A stretch of DNA of 38,009 nucleotides, from NCBI GenBank assembly GCA_009845545.1, contig VXZK01000356.1:1-38009 (forward strand). The letters run 5' to 3'. Of this stretch, positions 14,721 through 22,142 are shown one piece after another. Position 1 is the first letter of the stretch; each line of letters opens with the position of its first letter. The stretch comes from Candidatus Poribacteria bacterium. GTDB lineage: Bacteria > Poribacteria > WGA-4E > WGA-3G. Position numbers and translations under genes: made by a program. The notes beneath the pieces are model-generated. The model saw nothing but the letters and a program-made list of their open reading frames with translations, was not told where the DNA came from and did no database searches.

Positions 14721-15926
14721 CTATGCAGCTTTGGCGCGTTTGAATGCGTCCTCAGAAACGCTGAGTGTCTTCGCAACATCTTCATCGGTATGGGACATGG
14801 ACATGAACCAAATATGTCCTTCTGGTAGATATAAACCGCCATCTAAAGTTGCTTCATAGAAGGTTTTGTGGAATCGCTGCTGTTTTTCGTTATCGCTATC
14901 GGTACTTAAACCGAAGTAGGGCATGGGTCCGATCCCACCGATGCGGGCATTGTCGATACCGAGACGTGCTGTCATCTCTCTGTAGCCATCTAATAATTTC
15001 TGTCCCTGTTTCCACATAAAGGCGACACCGTCCTCCGCCTCAAGTGTTTCAATTGTAGCGATCGCAGCCGCAACGAGGGATACCTCTCCGTGGAAGGTCG
15101 CGGCGACCCAGACATCGCTCACTTCATCCATGATTTCTTTTTTTCCAACGACAACAGCCGTGGCAAATCCGTTTGCGAGTGCTTTACCGAAGACAGACAT
15201 ATCGGGTGTGACCCCGAAATATTCTTGTGCACCGCCCAAAGCATAACGAAACCCGGTTTTGACCTCATCGAAAATCATCAATGCCCCGTTGGCATTGACA
15301 AGTTTCTTTGCTTCTTCAAGGTATCCGTCTTTCGGGAGATCGTGTCCGGAGGGTTCCATAATCAAACACGCAATCTCATCAGGGTGCGCTTTAAAGAGGT
15401 CGGCGAGTCCATCAAGATCGTTGAAATCGACACTGAGTGTTGCAGCAGCGGCACCTGACAAGTGCCCGCGTGCGTGGCTACACCAATCGTGCCATCCGTG
15501 ATAACCGGACCGAATGACTTTTTCTCTCTCGGTATATGCGCGAGCGAACTTAATCGCGCCGGTTGTTGCATCCGACCCGCCAACAAAGTAGGCGATTCTG
15601 TCCGCCGATGGGATAATCTGAACCAATTTTTCGGCGAGTTCTACCTCAAGCGTATGCCCGAAATTATAGACATTGCCACGTTCAACGAGGTATTTCGTGA
15701 CAGTATCAATCACAGTCGGGTAGGCGTGCCCAAGTATCATAGGTCCGTATCCCATCAGATAGTCGATATAATCGTTTCCATCGGCATCCCAAAAATGCGC
15801 GCCTTTCGCGCCTGCGACCATCACAGGTCTCGGGGGTTGGCTCTGCTTATGGGGTTGCCCTCCACCGACTAATGCTGCTTTCGCGCGTTCTTTCCACGCG
15901 AGTGATTTTTCAAAACTCCGTCCCAT
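14721..15926 (-). CDS. Class III aminotransferase, glutamate-1-semialdehyde aminomutase-like
   Basis: 401-aa fold-type I PLP enzyme. Asp220-Glu221-Val222 (MIFDEVKTGFR) bind the pyridine N, and Lys248 in FGKALANGF forms the Schiff base. GGSDATTGAIKFARAY is the phosphate-binding region. It resembles HemL, but the PhyH partner and absence of other haem genes suggest a catabolic or secondary role, such as a 2,1-aminomutase or omega-transaminase on an amino or keto acid. ATG 15926 follows a GGAGG site. Confidence 0.86.
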   Translation of the reverse strand: MGRSFEKSLAWKERAKAALVGGGQPHKQSQPPRPVMVAGAKGAHFWDADGNDYIDYLMGYGPMILGHAYPTVIDTVTKYLVERGNVYNFGHTLEVELAEKLVQIIPSADRIAYFVGGSDATTGAIKFARAYTEREKVIRSGYHGWHDWCSHARGHLSGAAAATLSVDFNDLDGLADLFKAHPDEIACLIMEPSGHDLPKDGYLEEAKKLVNANGALMIFDEVKTGFRYALGGAQEYFGVTPDMSVFGKALANGFATAVVVGKKEIMDEVSDVWVAATFHGEVSLVAAAIATIETLEAEDGVAFMWKQGQKLLDGYREMTARLGIDNARIGGIGPMPYFGLSTDSDNEKQQRFHKTFYEATLDGGLYLPEGHIWFMSMSHTDEDVAKTLSVSEDAFKRAKAA

Positions 15927-16019
15927 CCAGTAACCTCCAATTTCGGTATGCTATGCGTTAGGATCCGCTTTGATTTTAACTATTTTAACATAATTCTGGA
16001 TTTACGCGGAGAATTTTTT

Positions 16020-16596
16020 TCAGAGACATTTGGTTTGTAAATTAGGCAAGCGTTTATTGCAACATGCTAATGAATTGTCCTTTGCACGGAAGGCAACCTC
16101 TTGATCTGTCAACATGATATGTGTGATGTTATGTGTTTTCAAAAAAGAGAGTGCTTCATGCTCTGTTTGTGCACAGAATACGTGGCGGTAATAGAGATGG
16201 ATCCAATGTTGAATGTAATGATCTGGGTCGATAATTGTTTTGACACCGCCGATCATATTAAGTTGTGTCCCAAAATCCCATGTAGCGGCAACAACTGCCG
16301 AGTAATAACCCGAGGGCTAATAATTTTGCATGCGGACGTAACCATTTGAAAAAATGAAGCAATAGATGTCTTGCACTCCGAATTCCTAAGACACCGAGTT
16401 TAACTATCTGCTCGCTCTGTTTCGCGTACAGGTAGGGGTCGGCACCAGTAAACTGCCCTTCTGGTATCCGCTCTACATCCTGAATCCGAATCAAGAAAGA
16501 GAGGAGTAAAATGATGCAAATAAACGCGCTCGGAAAAACGGTACGCCTTAAGATTATCGATATCCGTGCAAGTATTTTTTTCATATTTCCAGGCAT
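16020..16596 (-). pseudogene. STT3/oligosaccharyltransferase-like gene, broken
   Basis: Two frames together read as a degraded STT3-type integral membrane glycosyltransferase. The 5' part (16596-16258) has TM1 and IRIQDVERIPEGQFTGADPYL, the first loop with its metal-binding Asp-Pro pair, followed by a short jump to FFKWLRPHAKLLALGLLL. A one-base frame change near 16300 then gives AVVAATWDFGTQLNMIGGVK (compare the WWDYG motif) and IIDPDHYIQHWIHLYYRHVF, the start of the soluble C-terminal domain. Full STT3 proteins have over 600 aa and 10-13 TMs, so most of the middle is deleted. Sugar-transfer function is lost. Confidence 0.62.
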
Positions 16597-16692
16597 TTCT
16601 TATGGCAGGAAATACTGTTCCCTGCAAAACATCTTATTCTCCCAGGTAGTTGCCTTTTTGTCAGGTAGATGTCTGCTTGTAAATCAAGGTTT

Positions 16693-17475
16693 CTATCGCC
16701 CAAGGTCTAAAAATGTGTAGGGATCAATACCAGCAGTGTCTCTATCCATTATTGTCCAGCCGGGCGGGGTTCCACCTTGCCTAATAAGTTCTTTATCTCC
16801 GTCACTCAGGCCTCCAGCACTTGATATCCTCTTGACAGTTCGGATGGGTTCCCCATTATTATTTTTTTTCCAGTCTCCCCATTCTACATAGGCAATATTG
16901 GGGATATTTGGGTAAATGAGCCCATTTTCCATTGATGCGCCTACAGTTTCCGTGCCGAGTTCCCAGAGTTGAATACGAACGCGCACCATGAGTTCTATCT
17001 TTTTGGCAAATTCCCAGTTATCTTTGGCAGTACTTTCTATGTTGTCCCAGGCTCCTTCTCCCTTAGGGAAAAGCTCTAACGGTACCTCCGGATATGCCCC
17101 AAAGCCGAATAGTGATTCTCGCGAGGCTGCGTCAGGTGTCTCTTCAGTTTCCGCTTCGGATGCATCATTGATCTCTAAGCGGGTATCTGTGTCGGATATA
17201 GTGTCTGTCCCTTCTGGCGCGACTTCAACTCTCTCCTCACCGGTTCCAGGGTCTGCTTCAGTTATTTCTGAGTCGTCAGTGCTTATCTGGTCCGGTAAAC
17301 GTTCGACTGGTTTGGACTTACGTTCTTCTACCTTTTGGAGTCGTTCCTCCGTCGCTGCCAATTCTTCGTTAGCAATCCGTATCTCGCGCTGAGACCAGAG
17401 GAGGCAACCGGTAACAAAGAGAGCGACGATGATGAAGATGATGATCAAGACTTTGCCCGTGAGAATATGTTTCAT
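16693..17475 (-). CDS. Predicted lipoprotein, coiled-coil and acidic linker
   Basis: 260 aa. A lipoprotein signal peptide with lipobox VTGC gives Cys24; it could instead be a simple N-terminal anchor. Residues 30-58 form a charged coiled coil (REIRIANEELAATEERLQKV), and 60-125 are an Asp/Glu/Thr-rich linker of low complexity. The C-terminal 130 aa (LFPKGEGAWDNIESTAKDNW... GWTIMDRDTAGIDPYTFLDL) are a compact domain not recognised. ATG 17475 follows AAAGGAGGTTATC. It would sit on the outer face of a membrane. It is monocistronic and intact, unlike its neighbours. Confidence 0.75.
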   Translation of the reverse strand: MKHILTGKVLIIIFIIVALFVTGCLLWSQREIRIANEELAATEERLQKVEERKSKPVERLPDQISTDDSEITEADPGTGEERVEVAPEGTDTISDTDTRLEINDASEAETEETPDAASRESLFGFGAYPEVPLELFPKGEGAWDNIESTAKDNWEFAKKIELMVRVRIQLWELGTETVGASMENGLIYPNIPNIAYVEWGDWKKNNNGEPIRTVKRISSAGGLSDGDKELIRQGGTPPGWTIMDRDTAGIDPYTFLDLGR

Positions 17476-17580
17476 GATAACCTCCTTTATTCACAAAAAA
17501 TAAAAAAACGATGTATGGGGTAAGCGAGCATCTGTGCTCCGAGTTGGACAGATACCCGCCCTGATCCGAATATCTGAAGG

Positions 17581-17706
17581 TTAGTATTTATATACAGGAC
17601 TTACGCTGGAATTCAACACCTCTGATGAAATGGTGCTGCGGTCAAGTCTTGTGTTAACTTGTTCAAAGCCTTGCTCCATTAATTCATAAAGTGCTTCTAT
17701 TGTCAC
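17581..17706 (-). pseudogene. Small coiled-coil protein remnant (41 aa)
   Basis: Reading from GTG 17706 after AAAAGGTGACCATC: MTIEALYELMEQGFEQVNTR then LDR followed by an unrelated tail and TAA at 17581-17583. The first 23 residues look like the start of a heptad-type small protein similar in style to the one at 30215-30472 (EQ..NTRL versus TREN.ARLEKRL). The tail runs into common intergenic repeat sequence, so the gene was probably cut by a repeat insertion. Confidence 0.4.
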
Positions 17707-18006
17707 GATGGTCACCTTTTTTGAGAGGGTGTTCACGCGCCCGACTTTCTTTCGCCTATCCTACCATTTCCCCAATTTTTGTCAATAAAAATATCAGGAC
17801 TGATATTTATCAAATCTATCGAGGAGGCACTAAAAATCAAGACCCACAGGTATACGCCAGGGCGATTTGGTTTTCGATTTGACTTTGGTTTTTGCTTACA
17901 GATGTTAACGTTTTTTCGTAAGATCGCGAGCGACAAGAAATCCGCAGAAACACCCTATCAAAGACCCCAAGCAAATAAACCCTATGGGATTCAAGAATGT
18001 TTTGAA

Positions 18007-18065
18007 GTCCTCAAGGTTTTTGTGTAAAATCCGGTTTGGTTAGGAAACCGAACCTACCGGGCCTG
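18007..18065. repeat. CCGGTT-AACCTACCGG hairpin element, short form
   Basis: GTCCTCAAGG then TCCGGTTTGGTTAGG and AACCGAACCTACCGGGCCTG. Same family and flanks as 33928-34018 but without that copy's inserted core of about 30 bases. Confidence 0.7.
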
Positions 18066-18190
18066 AGGGTGCGAAATTGGACTAAAAAACCGAGAACTGA
18101 ATGCCTCTGGACAACAACACAACAACACAGGGTCATTCAATTCTCGATTTGGATCTTGGTTTTGCTTTACATAGGTGAATGTTCTTAGGA

Positions 18191-18219
18191 AAAATCGCGA
18201 GCACAGCTCGCTCCTACAG
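18191..18219. repeat. GCGAGC-ACA-GCTCGC dispersed hairpin, copy 3
   Basis: AATCGCGAGCACAGCTCGCT followed by CCTACAG, identical in the core to the copy at 5943-5976. Upstream bases TTAGGA replace the perfect TGTAGGA arm. Confidence 0.75.
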
Positions 18220-18289
18220 CAGAAAAATATTCACGGACATAAAGTGAATAGGTACAATTGAATGGTCCTGCACAACAACACCAGTGACC

Positions 18290-18325
18290 TTGAAAATTTC
18301 TTGCTTGTGGTGTATAATTGTTCCA
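18290..18325 (+). promoter_or_regulatory. Promoter for antitoxin remnant and PhyH-HEAT gene
   Basis: TTGAAA (18290-18295), exactly 17 bases, TATAAT (18313-18318). An ideal sigma-70 promoter with predicted start at 18325, which is the A of an ATG; the message may be leaderless or begin with a 21-base leader to ATG 18346. Confidence 0.75.
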
Positions 18326-18546
18326 TGGGTATACAGATTTACGGAATGAGAAAATATAGGAACTATGAAGAAAGCCTCAAGGCACGATTGGCAGATTCGG
18401 AGTATGCTAAGGCTTATCTTGCCGTAGCACTTGAGGAATATGAGGCAGATGATAACATCGAAGCGTTTTGCTGGCAGTCAGAGACGTGGCAAACGCTCAA
18501 GGTGGTTTATAAGATTATAGAAAGTTTCGGAAGAGAGGGAGAATAA
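18325..18546 (+). pseudogene. HigA-like addiction-module antidote, frameshifted remnant
   Basis: The start MRKYRNYEESLKARLADSEY, AKAYLAVALEEYEADDNIEAF matches the N-terminal part of HigA-like antidote proteins (KxYxxYExxLxxxLxDPExAxAYLxxALEE). The usual next block FLLALRDVAEAQGG is present, but one base out of frame: shifting by one within TTTT near 18473 gives LLAVRDVANAQGGL. The normal DNA-binding helix-turn-helix is deleted; only YKIIES, resembling its SLYKxLSE end, remains in the original frame. No toxin gene is visible beside it. The gene lies 2 bases before the PhyH-HEAT start and may now serve mainly as its leader. Confidence 0.62.
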
Positions 18547-18548
18547 AA

Positions 18549-19934
18549 ATGGCAGAACATCTCTTAAGTGACGCGCAGATGCGGCATTTCATTGTGAATG
18601 GGTTCGTGACCGTCACGACTGATCTGCCGGCGCAATTTCACGATGCAGTCTACGAAAAGACGGTAAGCGTGTTCGACAAAGAAGGCAATCCCGGTAATAA
18701 TCTTTTACCGAGGATACCAGAGATTCAGAGCGTTTTTGATGACCCGAACGTTAGTGGTGCCTTGACGAGTCTGCTTGGACCGGATTACTACATGCAGCCG
18801 CACCGGCATCCGCATTACAATCCACCCGGCAGTAAAGGGCAAGGTCTACACCAAGACGGCGGGAAACGCTGGTCGCACCATACGCGCAGGTTGTTGGTCT
18901 TCTATTATCCGCAGGATACTCCCGTTGAACTTGGTCCGACCGGTGTGGTACCGATGAGCCACTATTATAGTACCCGTGAAGGTGCGGAGGTCTCGCCGGA
19001 ACAACCTATCGTCGGCGAAGCGGGAACAGTCGCGTTTGCGAACTACGATCTGTGGCACCGAGCCATGCCGAACAGCAGTGAGAAAAGACGCTACATGATG
19101 AAATTCCTCTACGCCCGGATGTCAGAACCTGAAGCACCGACATGGGCGAATAAGGAGACGGACTGGACAAACGGAACTTCCGTGGGACCCGCTGCGTATC
19201 AAGAGATGTTCCGACACCTCTGGAATTGGCATCGGGGCGCGGAATTCGGGGTTGCAAACCCGTCCGACAATGGAACATCAAACGGTGCTTCGTTGTCAGA
19301 CTTGATCAGTTCGCTGAATAGTACATCGGAATCGACAGGGTTACAAGCGGCTTACGAATTGCCGCGTTTTGGAGAGAAAGCGGTTCCGGCTTTAGTCCGG
19401 TGTCTGGAAGAAGAATCGGAGATGACTCGCCGAAATGCCTGTTACGCGCTCAATGCAGTTGGAACCCCGACTGTTGAGGCACTCCGTGATGCCTTGAAAG
19501 ACCCACGTGAATACGTCCGAGATAACGCTGCCGAGGCACTCGGCGATCTCGGAAACAAAGCAGAACCGGTTGTGTCGGCACTGGTTGAGACGCTGGCAGA
19601 TGAATCAGGTCGTGTACGCTCACGGATAGCAGAAGCGTTGGGCACCACGAGCCAATCAAGTTCAATTGCTGTTCCGGGTCTTGTGAAGGCATTAGGAGAT
19701 GAGAATGATGGGGTCCGCCGAAATGCGGTTTTTGCGTTGGCACGCATCGGTAAGGACGCGGATGGTGCTGTTGAAGGCTTACAGAATTTGCTGTTTGACG
19801 CGAACCGTTACGTGCGTGGTGATGCGGTGCATGCGCTTTACCGTATCGGTACACCGGCGGCGAAGTCGGTATTGCTGCACCATCTCCAGACGACGCGATG
19901 GTGCCCGATAACCTCACGGGAAAGTACGTTTTAG
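18549..19934 (+). CDS. PhyH dioxygenase-HEAT repeat fusion
   Basis: 461 aa in two parts. Residues 1-235 are a PhyH-type Fe(II)/2-oxoglutarate oxygenase: HxD motif His101-Gln-Asp103 (GLHQDGG), distal His170 (LWHRAMPN) and Arg180/Arg181 for 2-oxoglutarate. After a Ser/Asn linker (236-262), residues 263-445 hold about six HEAT/PBS-lyase-type repeats (AVPALVRCLEEESEMTRRNA, ALRDALKDPREYVRDNAAEA, VPGLVKALGDENDGVRRNAV and others), which usually bind proteins. The oxygenase may be guided to a protein partner or substrate. ATG 18549 follows GAGGGAG two bases after the antitoxin remnant; the promoter at 18290 serves both. Confidence 0.9.
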   Translation: MAEHLLSDAQMRHFIVNGFVTVTTDLPAQFHDAVYEKTVSVFDKEGNPGNNLLPRIPEIQSVFDDPNVSGALTSLLGPDYYMQPHRHPHYNPPGSKGQGLHQDGGKRWSHHTRRLLVFYYPQDTPVELGPTGVVPMSHYYSTREGAEVSPEQPIVGEAGTVAFANYDLWHRAMPNSSEKRRYMMKFLYARMSEPEAPTWANKETDWTNGTSVGPAAYQEMFRHLWNWHRGAEFGVANPSDNGTSNGASLSDLISSLNSTSESTGLQAAYELPRFGEKAVPALVRCLEEESEMTRRNACYALNAVGTPTVEALRDALKDPREYVRDNAAEALGDLGNKAEPVVSALVETLADESGRVRSRIAEALGTTSQSSSIAVPGLVKALGDENDGVRRNAVFALARIGKDADGAVEGLQNLLFDANRYVRGDAVHALYRIGTPAAKSVLLHHLQTTRWCPITSRESTF

Positions 19935-19953
19935 GTTAGATTGAGATTTTATC

Positions 19954-19978
19954 TAGGCGCGGTTAGAAACCGCGCCTA
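19954..19978. terminator. Hairpin between convergent genes
   Basis: TAGGCGCGGTT (19954-19964), loop AGA, AACCGCGCCTA (19968-19978): a perfect 11-bp stem between the PhyH-HEAT stop and the SDR stop. It is well placed as a bidirectional terminator but lacks a U-run, and its GGTTAG/AACC...TACC form also fits the dispersed hairpin family. Confidence 0.55.
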
Positions 19979-19991
19979 CCAATGGGAAGAT

Positions 19992-20708
19992 TTAGGTAAA
20001 AAATTCTTCGTTATGGGGACGGACATCCACCTCAAAAGTCCACGCGCTTCTTTCCTGTTGCACCAAAGCCCAGTAGGTATCGGCGATGGCATCGGGTTCG
20101 AGGAGCGGTTCATTTTCACTGAGTTTATAGCGTTGTCGGACACCGGGTGTATCAATGACACCGTCAATGATAACATGGGCGACATGGATGCCGTGCGGCC
20201 CGACCTCGCGAGCGAGTGCTGATGCTAAGCCTCGCGTTGCGAACTTGGCACTGCTAAATGCCAACGCGCCGGCTCTACCTCGAACAGCAGAGGTTGCCCC
20301 TGTAAATAGGATACTTCCACCGCCTTTCTTGAGCATCCCCGGCACGACCTGCTTTGAACAGAGGAACCCACCGAGGGTACAGACGCGCCACGCGCCCTCA
20401 AACGCTTCCGGTGTGAGGTCAGCGAAACTGCCCCATGCTGCGTTCCCAGCATGGTTTACCAAGATATCGGGATCGCCGAGTTCTTCTCGGATACGATTGA
20501 AACTTCGCTCTACCTGTTCAGTATCCGTAATATCTGTGGGGATAGGGATAGCCGTCTGTCCGGCCTTCGCCAATCTTGTGGATAGGTTTTTAATGTAGGC
20601 AGATGAGCGCGACAGGAGTGCTACGTTACATCCTTCTTCTACAAATTTACGGGCGAGTGCAGCCCCTAAACCGGGCCCGACACCTGCGATAACTGCTACT
20701 TTTTCCAT
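19992..20708 (-). CDS. Short-chain dehydrogenase/reductase, Tyr-less variant
   Basis: 238-aa Rossmann SDR. The NAD(P)-binding motif is AGVGPGLG near residues 8-15, with SRS after beta2 favouring NADP(H), and NHAGNA stands for NAG. Catalytic Ser is in LFTGATSAV. The YxxxK site reads FSSAKFA: the usual Tyr is Phe while Lys is kept, as in a recognised subset of SDRs. Activity could be altered, or the role structural. The C-terminus DVRPHNEEFFT is typical. ATG 20708 follows AAGGAATCACT. Confidence 0.85.
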   Translation of the reverse strand: MEKVAVIAGVGPGLGAALARKFVEEGCNVALLSRSSAYIKNLSTRLAKAGQTAIPIPTDITDTEQVERSFNRIREELGDPDILVNHAGNAAWGSFADLTPEAFEGAWRVCTLGGFLCSKQVVPGMLKKGGGSILFTGATSAVRGRAGALAFSSAKFATRGLASALAREVGPHGIHVAHVIIDGVIDTPGVRQRYKLSENEPLLEPDAIADTYWALVQQERSAWTFEVDVRPHNEEFFT

Positions 20709-20721
20709 AGTGATTCCTTCA

Positions 20722-20830
20722 GGACTCCTGAAAATTTGGGAGTTGGGTCTGCTTTCGGTTCAACGTGATCTATATAGACTTACGAAAATTTGTAAGTTAG
20801 GTTTCACTTGCAGTTCAAACCCGTCTATAT
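20722..20830. repeat. Tandem 54/55-bp repeat with covarying hairpins
   Basis: Unit A (20722-20775) and unit B (20776-20830) share AAAATTT, GTTGGGT/GTTAGGT, GTTCAA and TCTATAT. Each holds a small hairpin around the AAAATTT centre: ACTCC/GGAGT in A and ACTTAC/GTAAGT in B. The arms differ between units but still pair. Confidence 0.7.
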
Positions 20831-20867
20831 TCTTAGCAAAGAGATGCTGCAAAAACTGCCCGATATT

Positions 20868-22079
20868 TTACTCATGTCTGAGTGCATCAATTGGATGAAG
20901 TTTTGCGGCTTTCCATGCCGGATACGCGCCGAAAAAGATGCCCACCAACGCGCTGACAACGAAGGAAATTATTCCGTACATCGGCGAGACAAGGGTTCGC
21001 CACTCCCAGAATGATGTGACCAGTTCCGCACCACCTATACCGACACCAATACCAACGACCCCTCCGACGAGTGCGAGGCTTGTGGATTCAACGAGGAACT
21101 GCACGAGGATATCGGAGCGTTGTGCGCCGACGGCTTTCCGGAGTCCAATTTCTTTCGTCCGCTCCGTCACAGAGACGAGCATAATATTCATAATACCGAT
21201 GCCCCCGACAACTAAGGATACGACAGCAATCCCTAAAATGAGGTTGGTAAAGGTTTGGTTTGATTCTTCGAGTGTCTCCATAAATTCTGCCTGGTTCCGG
21301 ACGTGAAAGTCAGGTTCTTTATTTGGGGCAATTTTATGTTCCTTCCGAAGCAACTCTGTTACCTCGGTTTCTGCTGCCTCAAGGAGTTTTCCATCATTTG
21401 CCTGTATACTGATGCTTGAGAGATAGTCTTCACCAAAAACGCGCTTCATAGCAGTTGAATAAGGGATGAAAACCTGATCGTCTGGGTTTCGCCATCCGCT
21501 CGCCCCTTTCTCTTTCATAACACCTACAACGTGGAACCCGACATTTTTAATTTTGACGGTTTGGCCGACCGGTTCTACAGTTTCAAAGAGATTATCAACA
21601 ACAGTTTTGCCGAGCACACAGACGCGGTCGCGGTATCGGATCTCGCCCTCTGTAAAAAATCGTCCTTTTTCAACGGTAAAATTCGCCGTGACGAGGTACG
21701 CTGGCGAGGTGCCGACGATAGTTGTATTCGTATTTTTATTTCGGAACTTCACCTGTGCGCGACTGCTCACCTCTGGCGTGACATAGCCAAAAGTCTGTCC
21801 GCGTTCCTCCAATGCCTCCATATCTTTGACAGTGAGGCTTCTGCGTGCATCAGCGGACCCCCGTCCACGGAACCTGCTTTGTCCAGGACGGACAGCAAGA
21901 ATGTTCGCGCCTAATGTCTGAATCCGTTCTGTGACATCAGCCTTCGCCCCTTCACCAATTGAAGTGGTGGTTATAATCGCGCCGACACCAATGATCACGC
22001 CTAACATCGTCAACAGAGATCGGAGTTTATTTGCTAATAAGGCATTGAGTGCGTTTGCGAAACTTTCAAGGATACTCAT
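20868..22079 (-). CDS. macB-like: ABC transporter permease, MacB/FtsX type
   Basis: 403 aa. N-terminal amphipathic stretch, TM1 (SLLTMLGVIIGVGAIITTTS, about 17-38), a large periplasmic MacB_PCD domain (about 50-270), then TM2-4 in the FtsX domain (about 283-400; TNLILGIAVVSLVVGGIGIMNIMLVSV, followed by TERTKEIGLRKAVGA, the coupling region). MacB-type proteins drive efflux of macrolides, peptides or lipoproteins by mechanotransmission. E. coli MacB carries its ATPase in the same chain; here the ATPase domain is absent. It sits 63 bases after the MacA-like adaptor, RBS GGAGAGAG. Confidence 0.88.
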   Translation of the reverse strand: MSILESFANALNALLANKLRSLLTMLGVIIGVGAIITTTSIGEGAKADVTERIQTLGANILAVRPGQSRFRGRGSADARRSLTVKDMEALEERGQTFGYVTPEVSSRAQVKFRNKNTNTTIVGTSPAYLVTANFTVEKGRFFTEGEIRYRDRVCVLGKTVVDNLFETVEPVGQTVKIKNVGFHVVGVMKEKGASGWRNPDDQVFIPYSTAMKRVFGEDYLSSISIQANDGKLLEAAETEVTELLRKEHKIAPNKEPDFHVRNQAEFMETLEESNQTFTNLILGIAVVSLVVGGIGIMNIMLVSVTERTKEIGLRKAVGAQRSDILVQFLVESTSLALVGGVVGIGVGIGGAELVTSFWEWRTLVSPMYGIISFVVSALVGIFFGAYPAWKAAKLHPIDALRHE

Positions 22080-22142
22080 AGTACTCTCTCCTCATATACG
22101 ATCAGAGACCACGTCTATAAACCGGATCTGATGTTAATAAGT

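Larger units (their letters stand above)
17476..18324. other. Gene-poor decay zone with repeats and remnants
   Basis: Between the lipoprotein and the antitoxin remnant no full gene is seen. The stretch holds a 41-codon remnant (17581-17706), AT-rich sequence, two roughly similar segments (about 17868-17935 and 18140-18205, both with TCGATTTG...TTGGTTTTGCTTACA-like text and ending in ATCGCGAGC), a CCGAACCTACCGG hairpin (18007-18065), and the third GCGAGC repeat. Frames at 17691-18027 on either strand have no coding features. Confidence 0.6.

Noticed and set aside
17691..18027. Open frames in the gap upstream of the antitoxin remnant
   Set aside because: No Shine-Dalgarno, no recognisable domain, and the frames run through repeat sequence.
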